This document shows positions 55,087 through 64,000 of a stretch of 64,000 nucleotides of DNA, in pieces. How positions within the stretch are numbered: the stretch's first letter is position 1; each line of letters begins with the position of its first letter. The stretch is from Ipomoea triloba (taxonomy: Eukaryota; Streptophyta; Magnoliopsida; Solanales; Convolvulaceae), in NCBI RefSeq assembly GCF_003576645.1, contig NC_044924.1, forward strand, positions 27,487,362 to 27,551,361, written 5' to 3'. The position numbers were made by a program, and so were the translations under genes. Under the pieces are notes generated by a model that was given only the letters and a program-made list of their open reading frames with translations, did no database searches and was not told the origin of the DNA.

Positions 55087-55110
55087 GAGAATAAGATCAG
55101 TAAAAACCTT
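55087..55110. repeat. 24-bp duplication at the inversion junction
   Basis: Identical to 54825-54848 in the B6 leader. The sequence to the right is the inverted 3' flank of a type A SAUR. Confidence 0.8.
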
Positions 55111-55289
55111 TAGACATAGACAACTAGAGCAAATTAGGCCTCCATATAGTCAGTAATATTTATATTATCTTAAGATTAAAAATTTTCCCAATCTGATCCT
55201 CAGACAGACAAAAAGGGAAACAAGTAACTGTACAAGAAAACTCTTTTCTACAAAATTTGTCTCCACTAATCTATGCTGTTTGTAGTCTC

Positions 55290-55580
55290 TCAAGATCTAC
55301 TCAAGCTAGAAATGATGTCGAGGAAGATATCCTCTGGACATGGTATTGTGAGTCCACCCATTAGATGATCAAATCCGAATTCTTCCTCAGCTTGACTTAG
55401 CAAGTCTTGGAATGAAGGGTCCTTCAAGTACGAAACTGAGATGACAAAACGCTTCTTTTCACTCTCCCCAACATAAACTGCAAAATGCCCCTTAGGAACC
55501 TCACTTTCTCTATTTGTTCTTGAAGAAGACCTTCTGAAAACCTGCTTAGCATGGAGAAAGCGAGTCATACCAATTGCCAT
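55290..55580 (-). CDS. SAUR: SAUR type A7 (96 aa), in the inverted arm
   Basis: Intact single-exon type [93 protein letters not shown]. Changes such as RFLHAKQVF in the N-terminus and S for the conserved P in IPVSY are unusual for the class. TATA box (complement of TTTATATA at 55709-55716) 129 bp upstream. Orientation is opposite to A1-A6. The 3' flank matches that of A1, which places this gene in the inverted duplicate. Confidence 0.9.
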   Translation of the reverse strand: MAIGMTRFLHAKQVFRRSSSRTNRESEVPKGHFAVYVGESEKKRFVISVSYLKDPSFQDLLSQAEEEFGFDHLMGGLTIPCPEDIFLDIISSLSRS

Positions 55581-56010
55581 GTTAGGATGTTTCTTGTTAA
55601 AGCAGAGGCAGTGTAAATCAAAGATGGTATAGAAACAATTTTAGAATGCAGAAACTAATGTATTTGTGGAGGAAATGTTTGAGTAGGGTGCATACCAACT
55701 CAAAAGTGTTTATATAGATCCATTGGGAAGTGGATTGAGTGGCAGCCAGCTAGCAAGATAAGAGACATTACCACAGTTTTGTCTTCAAAATTCATCATTC
55801 TGTGAACAACATTCCCCACATGCTTGAGTGAAACTGAGAGAGCAGCAAGTCTTGAATCAAATAAAGAGATGATTTGGAAACAAAACCATGTGATTCCTTC
55901 TTTTTTTTTTTTGAAGTTATTCCTTTTTTTTATGTCTCCATATTTCATATATTTCTGGTTGAAGCTAAAAGGCCTCATACAACAAGGTGGCACATGGTTT
56001 TGCCTCTTCA
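55581..56010. promoter_or_regulatory. A7 promoter and left part of the divergent A7/B7 spacer
   Basis: Typical type A leader, then type B promoter material (about 55925-56005, including TGTCTC at 55933-55938) cut off by the hAT relic. Confidence 0.5.
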
Positions 56011-58476
56011 TCCTCAAATGCTTCTTCATCTTCTTCATCCACTACTCTATGCTCCGCAACTTTTTCTTTTCCCTTAGACCTTGAACTCCCTACCTTTTCT
56101 TTTCCTTTAAAAGCATGCCTAAGGGAATACGGAGTCTCATTCGCACCCGAAAACTTTGCAATATCTCCCCAAGTCAAATCATCTCCATCACTAAACACCA
56201 ACTCTTCATTACCCTCATCCGGGATACCTGTCAACCATTCATTAGAAAAATCAATTTGATCCAAACTAATTGGATCAATGGTATCCCGCATTTCCCATCT
56301 CCGTCTTAATGCTCTGTTATACTTAATGAAAACCAAATCATTAAGGTGCATTTGCTCAAGGAGATTTCTCCTTTCCAAATGCAACTGAAAATTTTAAAAT
56401 TAATTAGTACTTAAGTATGTAATAATTGTTAATTACTGACTTAAAAATGATAATTTGACTAACTCACATGCTCAAACACACTCCAATTTCTTTCACATCC
56501 TAATGCACTAGTGGTGAGACTGAGGATCTTAATTGCAAACTCTTTCAAATGTGGAGTTGAGCTCCCAAAAGAAACCCACCAATAATCTGTAGCATTTAAA
56601 AATTAATCAAAGTTTGCAATATTTTGATTAGAAATAAAAATCGTAAATTATATTGTTTAAGAACCTGGACGTTTAACACCACGTTGTTTCTTTGCAACTG
56701 TCAAGTCAAATAAACCCCGACCAGCTTCCCAAGTAGACACTTCTTCAGTAATTTTCTCATACAAATCTTGATCTGGAACCAATCTCTTCAAACACTCATA
56801 AAAACCAGAAACAACCTCTGCCGAACGAACAGTAGGAGAAATCGGTGTCTCACCAGTATAACGGAAGTAATCTGGATTCAAGTAGTATGCGGCTGCATGC
56901 AATGGTTGACGAAACTGGGAACGTCACCTTTTATCTATGATTTCAAACACCTTATTGTACTTGCTTGAATTATTGTTGAAAGCTTTTGCAATTGCTTCCT
57001 TTGTAATCTCCATAGCAGGATAAATATAGCCCATAGATGGCTTAACTTCTCCATCAACTAACCGAAGGGTGCTAATCAATGGATCACCTATTTTAAGTGC
57101 CTCTAGAATTGTATTCCAAAAGTTTGGCATTTTTACAATTTTAGAACACTCCTTTCCTGCTTCTTCCTTGAAATAAGAGCTAGTGAGGAATTCTTCTGAA
57201 TTGAACAATCTTCTCAAATTGTTCTTCTACTCATGAAGCCTCTTGAATGTCAAGAATACTGTAGCAAACCGAGTCTTAGCAAACTTAACCAAATCCCACT
57301 TTTTGGTATAGGTCCTCAACAAATTCAAAAGTTTTGTCTTTGAATGGATGTACACCGACAACTTCAATGCCTGCTTGTACACCAATGCAAAATGACGAAT
57401 TTCAAAAATATCTTTAAACATCAAATTGATGCAATGAGCAGCACATGGCGTCCAATACAAAGTCGGGTACAACTCCATTAAATCCTTGCCTAAATGAAAA
57501 TGAAAATGAAAATAATAAATAGTTTAAAGAATTAAAATTTTAAAAAATGAAAAACACATATTTTAGACATACCAGCTCTCACGTTTTCAGAAGCATTGTA
57601 TGACTTGTACAACATTTTCCTTCCCCACTTGATCCACAAAAGCTCCAAAAAGCTCTAACATTTTATTAGCATCCATCATGTCCTTACTAACACCAACTGA
57701 CTCGAGGAAATATGATCCAAGTGAACAATTAACTAAGACATTAATAAATGTATGGCCTCTCCTATTTGTCCACTTGTCCATCATTAGAGAACAACCATCC
57801 ATATTCTGCATCTCCTCATGCGGTTTGAACAACTCCTTAACATGCTCTACCTCCCTTTTAAGATATGACACTCTAACTTCATGATATGAAGGCGCCTTCA
57901 TTCCTGGCTCATGTTGTGCAACACAATCGATAAATCCTTGCAAACTTTCATTATAAGAAACACAATTAAATGGTAGTCCGGCCTCGTACATCCACCGTGA
58001 AAATTGCACAAGAGCTCTATCCTTCAACTCTTGCTTGCATGTCTCCAAGGTTACATTTTCGTCGCCTTTTAATCTTTTCAAATTTTGGTGTTCTCTTGTA
58101 TTAAAATACAAATCTATGGGACCTTTAATTATTTTGTTAGAAAATCCCATACTACATCCCATCTCCGCCGCCTCTGAAAAATCTATACTTTCATCACAAT
58201 CTTCATCAAACATAGAAGGAACACCCGTTGAACTAAATTCATCCTTTCTTTTCTTCTTACTTTGCATAAATTTTTTCATTGCATCTCTAACAATTTGGGG
58301 ACATTTTGTGCACCCCGTAACATTTCTATATCCTCCAATGAGATGCAATTTATGCCGATAAATACCTCCCTTTGTAATTTTATCACAATACTTGCATCGC
58401 ACATGCGTATTGCCCTTATCCAAAACCGGTATACCATTGTCCCATCCCGGATCTTGATTTTTTGAATTAGACCTTT
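56011..58476 (-). pseudogene. hAT transposase gene, mutated and 3'-truncated
   Basis: Minus-strand multi-exon gene. A BED-type zinc finger (VRCKYCDKITKGGIYRHKLH, about 58400) is followed by a DUF659-like region (LMMDKWTNRRGH, VLVNCSLGSYFLESV), then WTPCAAHCINLMFKDI (57440), HAAAYYLNPDYF (56895) and the hATC dimer domain (DYWWVSFGSSTPHLKEFA, SALGCERNWSVFEH, 56480-56588). Three introns fit GT-AG rules (57490-57572, one near 56589-56665, one near 56390-56470). Lesions: a 5-bp deletion at about 57598 removes the conserved T-D of VITDNAS; TAG at 57227-57229; TGA (for Trp) at 56924-56926. The coding end runs straight into SAUR promoter DNA at about 56010, so the 3' terminus is lost. Cut-and-paste transposition would need another copy. 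Confidence 0.88.
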
Positions 58477-59160
58477 ACAATAATACCGTAATATTGACCT
58501 AAAAATACAAATTATTCAATTTAACAATCAACAATTCAATAATAAAACTCAATTTAATTATAAAAGTTCAAAACTTAATTTAATACAAAAAAAAAATTAG
58601 GAAAAAAAAAACATGTACAGTGCTTGTAACTGCCAAGTGCCAAACTCTCAAGTCAACAAAGATTCAACAAGTCATCAACTCTATTCTTATTTTTAACAAC
58701 TACCTCAGTCACTGGCATGAGTAGCATCAACATAAGAAGAGAAGAAGAGGAAAAAAAAAAAAAAAAAAAAACAGAGCCGGAAGGTTAGAAGCAGTGAACT
58801 CAGCTATTTACCTCGGGACTGTGAGCGCGGCGTCGCGACGAGGTGGAGACGGCGAGGAAGAGGCGGCGGCGTCGCGGCGACGGTCGAGGCAGTATCGCAG
58901 CGAGGGACGGACGGAGGCTTTGGTCTGGATTTTGGAAGCAGAAGGGTTTTGCAAGTCGCAACTGAGGTTAGATCTGATGTCGTTTTGTTTTGTATTTTTT
59001 GGTTTTGTTTTGCGTTTTTTTTTTTTTTTTGGCTGACCGTTGCCTTGCGCTTCGTGAGATAAAGCGTCGCTTTTCGTCGCTTCGTCGCCTCGCCCGAAAG
59101 CGAGCGCTTTGCCATGGAGCTCGTCGCTCGCTTGGCTTTTGCGCGAGTGCTTTTCACAAG
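58477..59160 (-). mobile_element. 5' part and probable terminus of the hAT element
   Basis: Upstream of the transposase is a very GC-rich leader (58800-58960) and then a segment dense in CGTCGC/AAGCG words (59037-59150), typical of subterminal transposase-binding repeats. SAUR promoter sequence resumes at about 59160 (CACTTCCATTGATATGC). The exact terminal repeat and target duplication could not be defined because the other end is missing. Open frames on both strands here are composition effects. Confidence 0.5.
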
Positions 59161-59281
59161 TTTCACTTCCATTGATATGCATTGTGATCATCAACCACTG
59201 CAATTCACAGTCCACCAAAGATCTAAGGTTTCTACATATCTTCTTCTCCCATTCAATCTTTCTATTTGCTAAGTAACTACC

Positions 59282-59735
59282 ATGATCACCTCCAAGAAGC
59301 TCATTAAGCTGCCCAAAAGAGGACTAAATGAGGATGCAGATAGCTGCAGTTAACAATGGTCATTTTGCTATCTACACAGCTTATCAGAAGCGGTTTGTTT
59401 TCCCTCTATCTTATCTCGAGATCATTAGGCAACTCTTAAATGTATGAAGAAGAATTTTATCGAGATCATTAGGCAAACTCTTAAATGTCTGAAGAAGAAT
59501 TTTATCGAGATCATTAGGCAACTCTTAAATATGTCTGAAAAAGAATTTGGACTTCCAAGCGCAGGCCTATTACACGACCATGTGATGCAGTCTTATGGAC
59601 TACATCTTCTTAGCTGAGGTTTATCCCAAGAACTTGAGATCGAATGCCCCAGTTACTTCACATCGGTGTTCATCAGCTCCACTACGGTACTACTACACCA
59701 TGAAGGGTGGAGAAATCAGGAGTTGTTAGTTTGTT
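59282..59735 (+). pseudogene. SAUR: SAUR type B7, broken by a triplicated segment
   Basis: Starts MITSKKLIKL, then loses most of the WQKFAAIRRKR segment and goes out of frame, with a stop soon after. Core pieces survive (complement-free plus-strand words for KGHFAIYT, QKRFVFPLSYLE). A 45-bp piece covering EIIRQLLNMSEEEF is present three times in tandem (59415, 59460, 59505), with different small changes. The C-terminus is recognisable to about 59735. It matches B1 in flanks (59740-60100 equals the complement of 34100-34470), so it is B1's inverted counterpart. Its promoter carries the hAT relic. Confidence 0.85.
59415..59550. repeat. 45-bp tandem triplication inside B7
   Basis: Three units beginning TCGAGATCATTAGGCAA at 59415, 59460 and 59505. 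Confidence 0.85.
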
Positions 59736-60653
59736 GATATAATGTAAATGAGGATTTCAGCTGTAGCTCAATACATCATGTGAAATGTACAGAAATACAA
59801 GAGTTGATATATAATATATTCAATTTTGTTGTCACATAACTGGCTTTGGTGATGTAAACTAACTCATACTTGGTTTTGCTTCATTGTCCTTAACTCTGTC
59901 TGTATTCTTGCCCTTTCAGTGCTAAAATTAGCAATGATCTGCAATATTTAGTCTCCCTTTTCACCATTTGAAAAGGGTTCAAGACAGATACAAAGCTGCA
60001 TTCTTAGATATTGGAGTATTTAAAGTCTTATATACAACTTCAGTTCAACAACTCTGAGATTTACTCATCATTAGGCTTACTGCAATCTGTGTTGAGTACA
60101 TAAAAGAAAGAAATTAGCTCATTGGCAGTGAGAACCAAAATCTGTATTTTAAATCTCTACATTGGAAGTTTTAGTCTAAAGTATTCTTAGAATACTAAGG
60201 TCACATAACTGGGCTATAATGTATATCGACGAAATCAAACTAAAAAACTGAATCTAATCAATTAACTAGTCTCATTCATGAGCTTATATAAAGTATAAAC
60301 TCATATGTTCTCTTTTATATTTTCAATGTGACACTCTTAACAAGATATATCAGGCCAATCTAATCACGAGGCACAACTGATATTTTGACCTAGACATTTA
60401 GAGCAAATTAGGCCTCCATATTGAGGCACAACTGAAGATGGAGAAAATAAATGATACGGAGTCCAAGAGAACTCATTTTGAAAAAAAATTCTTCATTAAA
60501 CTAAGCTGTTTGTAGTTTCTTAACATCTGTATTTCCCAATCTGATCATGAACCAACTGAAATTTTTCTTTTAAAAAAATGTAACTGTACAATAAAATTCT
60601 TCTCTGCAAAATTTTTTCTCCACTAAACTAAGCACTACTCTGTTAATAGCCTC
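59736..60653. other. Spacer between B7 and A8 (inverted A1/B1 spacer)
   Basis: Reverse complement of 33638-34463 with small differences and an extra stretch near 60120-60300. No gene. Confidence 0.65.
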
Positions 60654-60944
60654 TCAATATCTACTCGAACACGAGATGATATTGAGGAAGGTATCCTCCG
60701 GACAAGGTATGGTGATTCCACCCATTAGATAATCAAATCCAAACTCTTCTTCTGCTTGACTTAGTAAGTCTTGGAATGAAGGGTCCTTCAAGTATGATAT
60801 CGGAATAACAAAGCGCTTCTTTTTGCTTTCGCCCACATAAACTGCAAAGTGTCCCTTGGGTACCTCATCTTCTCTGTTTGTTCTCGAAGAAGACCTTCTG
60901 AGGCCCTGCTTAGCACGGAGAATGCGTGTCATACTAATTGCCAT
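60654..60944 (-). CDS. SAUR: SAUR type A8 (96 aa), inverted copy of A1
   Basis: Intact type A SAUR differing from A1 at three residues (N to D in NRE-D-EV, CLED to CPED, LDII to LNII). [69 protein letters not shown] are identical. TATA box is the complement of 61073-61080, and the promoter region matches that of A1 for several hundred bases, with a TGTCTC core at 61386-61391. Probably redundant in function with A1. Confidence 0.93.
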   Translation of the reverse strand: MAISMTRILRAKQGLRRSSSRTNREDEVPKGHFAVYVGESKKKRFVIPISYLKDPSFQDLLSQAEEEFGFDYLMGGITIPCPEDTFLNIISCSSRY

Positions 60945-61499
60945 TCTGGGATGTTTCTTTCTAAAGCAGACAATGTGTTACTCAAAGATGATATGGAAGC
61001 AGTTTTAGAATGCAAAAACTAAGGTATGAGTGAATGAAATGTTTGAGTGGGGTGAATACTAACTCAAATGTGTTTATATAGATCCATTGAGAGGCAGACT
61101 GAGTGGCTAAGAGATATTTGGATGGGAGGGTCGCCAGGCGCCAGCTAGCAGACAGCATTATCACATGGTTTTGCCTTCCAGAAATCATCAACAAGTTCTA
61201 CTAGTAACTTCATTTATAACAATACAGTCCCCACAGGCTCCAATCATATTGAATAGATGGGATGGCTTAACTACTGTTATTCCAAGAAAGCCTACCAAAT
61301 GTGAGATGAGGATATAATGCAGTAAATTTTTGTTTGAATCAATGCTATGAATGAGAAACACAAACAAGTGAGTTCCTTAATTTGATGTCTCTATATAAGG
61401 GCACACTCAACAGCCCATATATTTCTGATTGAAACTGAGTGGTCCCATAGAACTCCAGTGCACATGGTTTCACACAAATTGTTAGCCTAATAGCAAAAA
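60945..61499. promoter_or_regulatory. Promoter region of A8
   Basis: Reverse complement of the A1 upstream region 32800-33346. TATA at 61073-61080, TGTCTC at 61386-61391. Confidence 0.55.
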
Positions 61500-63250
61500 A
61501 TCCCTTTTGATTTTGGATATCAAGCTTTGAGGCCGCAGCATACTGAAATTTAACCTCCGATAAAAAATAAATATGAATTCACGGAGGGAATTCTTCAATA
61601 ACCAGTGTTGCTGTAGATGAGTTTCTTAGCTCAATATAACCTCTGATTTCTACCATTCTTCTCCGGGTGCAAGAATCTGTATATTGCAATGCTGTTGGTA
61701 CAGGTAAGGTCAACTCTTTGGCAATGTTTTGCTTTCAAATTTAGACCCACCCTGTATGCTTTGGCTACATCATATAAAAAGGTGAATGAAATTCCTACTT
61801 CATTAGTGGGGAACCACATGTTTGTCGAAGAACACCAATGATTTTTCTTCCATCTACTCCCCAAAAGAAGTCAGGGGGGTTCCCTTGCCTTAAACCCCTC
61901 AAAGCATGGAAAAAACCTTCTCTGGAACCACAAATGATGACTGAATACCAAAACATTCTCCAGCATTCATCTTTGGGCCACAAAACCACAAAGTTATAAT
62001 TGTTGGCAAAATATTAGGTGGACCAGTAGAGTCCATAGATAATACACTGCCTTTGATTTCATATGCTGATGGAATTTCATTGAGCCTCAGATTGTGATCA
62101 TCTGCAAACATATATGATTAGCAGCAATATCTTGCCTACTCATATTCCATTGATCCCCAAAATCCTTGATTTCATGAATGCATTCACCTGCTTCTGTCCT
62201 TCACATTGGAATTGAAGAACTTTGTATTTCTATCCCCCCTCAAGAATCCACTTATTGTATGCTGCCTTTTGCCTCATCCTCTTCAATCTGGAGTTGTTTT
62301 GAGTTAAGTGAACTTACCTTCTTATAATTCAGCAGGACTTCTTCTTACTTGATCTCAAGTGCTTGGACCATATAACATTTTCAGTTTGGACAAGAAGACA
62401 AACATAGTGTTTCCTTGAATATTTCAGCCCAGGCATTTATAAATTGAAATGATTTAGCAGAATTCCCCTTTGGTCTAACACAAGTTAACAAGCATTCTTT
62501 CAAGCCTTTTCCAAATGGCATTAGAAAGGAATATCCAATAACCCACAAGCATGACACACTGCTGGAAAGCCAAGTTCTTCTGCACGCATGCTATATATAT
62601 GGCTGTCTTCCAAACTTTTCTGTACAATAATCCACAAAATGTACTTCTAACTGCCTGCCTCATAGATCATATATCTATCTATCTATATGAAGAAGAAGTC
62701 ATGTAACAAATGGAATTCACTTCAAGCGGTAAATTAGTACTAAGAAATTAACAATACTTTCCAATCTCCCATGGAGTATTAGTATCAATACTATCTGCAA
62801 TTTGAATGAACTCATCATCCCAGAAAGCTTCTCTAAGCACCTTTTGCATTTTGCATTGATAATAGAAAACTTTATAGGCCTTTGTAAAATTCTAGGAGAC
62901 AAAGAAACTCCGAGGGATTTTTCTGAGTCTCTAGTGACTTGACCAACCAACTTAGCATTCTGAAAATCCCATATTTTGCTCCTTGAATAAGAAGCTGCCT
63001 TTGAAAAGCCCAAATAATTGCAAATGTACTACAAGTGAGAAATATCTTTAAAAGTTTCAATGACTTGGTGCACTACCTGACTGATCTCATTATGCTACTG
63101 AAGCTTCCAGCTTTAAGGTGTTGTGTGCAAGTTTTTGCGTTCTCTATGATCTGCATCCACCTCGATCTTGCATGGCAGCTTCTTCATTATAACCCATTTT
63201 CTTCTTTGAAGAGGAAAAAGAGTGTTTCCAAGTTAACATGGCAAACTGTT
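61500..63250 (-). pseudogene. Degenerate LINE (L1-type) fragments, inverted copy
   Basis: Reverse complement of 31100-32700. Contains the same words (HALRGLRQGNPPDFFWG near 61890, WIL(R)GG...FFN near 62230) and the same breaks, confirming common duplication with A1/A8. Confidence 0.55.
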
Positions 63251-64000
63251 GAATGGATAAGAAATTTAGGCTACAGAAACCAAGGTATGTGTGAAGGATG
63301 TAATTTTAGAGGGTGAATTCCAAATGAAATGTGTTTATATATACAGATCCCTTAGGAGGTTGATTTAGTGTCTAACAGAAAATTTGATGGGAGGCCAGCC
63401 AGTTAGCTTGTTAAGACACATTAGCACATGGTTTTGTCTTCCAATAATCATCATCAATTTCTACTATCAACTTGCAGATAAAGAACTTCTTTGAACATCA
63501 TTCCCCACATGCATCAATGAAACTGAATAGATAGGATGGCCTAACTACTGCTATTCCAAGAAAGCGTACCAAATGTTAGATAAGGATGAAGTGCAATAAA
63601 TTGATGCCGTTCGCCTATGGGTTATCTTCATCTTCTTGTTTGAATCAGTTGTATGATTGAGAAACATAAACATGTGATTCCTCAACTGTGTGTGTCTACA
63701 CTTCATATACCATATATTTCTGATTGAAACCAACTGGCCCCATACAATTATATGGCATATGGCACATGGTCTTTGTGGACTATATAGATCCTTAAGGTGG
63801 TGGATTGAGTGGCCAAGAGAAATTTGGATTGGAGGGCAGCTGGCAAGCAAGATAAGAGACATTACCACACAGTTTTGTTTCTCAAAAATCATCAAGAATG
63901 AAGAAATCATTCCCCACATGCTTCAATGAAATTGAACAGATGGGGATAGCTTAACCACTTCTGTCAATACAGGAAAGCCTTTCAAATGGGAGATGAGGGC
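63251..64000. other. Inverted SAUR type B upstream region, open to the window end
   Basis: Reverse complement of material at 37690-38340 and 30700-31100. The next gene of the array (expected type B) would lie beyond 64000. Confidence 0.6.

Noticed and set aside
58794..59218. Arg/Pro-rich proteins on both strands
   Set aside because: GC-rich leader and subterminal repeat of the hAT element. Frames are compositional.

Overview
This window is plant nuclear DNA, most likely from a core eudicot. The evidence is GT-AG introns, AT-rich spacers, germin-like proteins (GLPs), SAUR auxin-response genes, Ty1-copia, hAT, CACTA, Mutator-like and Tourist-like elements, and a plant importin-5 exon. The protein flavour would suit an asterid, possibly Ipomoea-like, but the species cannot be fixed from the sequence alone.

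1-11.7 kb: two tandem two-exon GLP genes (3298-4106 and 6717-7503). They are followed by a near-exact second copy of the first gene's neighbourhood (9196-11660). That copy lacks about 1.8 kb and is spliced at the only ambiguous base in the window (9956), which looks more like a mis-joined haplotype than a real third gene. MITEs with clear target-site duplications and a retroelement-like block with perfect hairpins surround these genes.

11.7-30.2 kb: gene-poor and built of mobile-element debris. It holds a single captured importin-5 exon, a CACTA terminus, five tandem duplications of exactly 42 bp, a copia integrase relic, two 2-kb direct repeats, a complete 1.44-kb non-autonomous LTR element (TRIM) with target-site duplication, a gag-like relic and GC-rich long-TIR elements set in TA microsatellites.

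30.4-64 kb: a SAUR cluster of two alternating paralogue types. Type A (about 96 aa, SAUR19-24-like) and type B (144 aa, SAUR61-68-like) face each other (A+ then B-), and neighbouring pairs are divergent. The array grew in at least three ways: repeats of the A/B pair; a roughly 7-kb tandem duplication carrying a degenerate LINE; and an inverted copy at about 55.1-64 kb. Intact genes are A1, A4, A7 and A8, and B1 to B5. The broken ones are A2 (nonsense), A3 (26-bp duplication plus deletion), A5 (frameshift), A6 (split by a retrotransposon), B6 (1-bp deletion), B7 (triplicated segment) and three short B relics. Decay is recent and piecemeal.

The most striking event is a 4,955-bp Ty1-copia element (47869-52823). 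It has an uninterrupted 1,354-aa polyprotein, two LTRs that look identical by eye, PBS, PPT and a 5-bp duplication, and it sits in codon 5 of SAUR A6. A 3'-truncated, mutated hAT transposase gene lies in the promoter of B7 in the inverted arm. SAUR proteins are known to promote acid growth by inhibiting PP2C-D phosphatases. The shared divergent promoters carry recurring TGTCTC/GAGACA cores, in keeping with auxin control.
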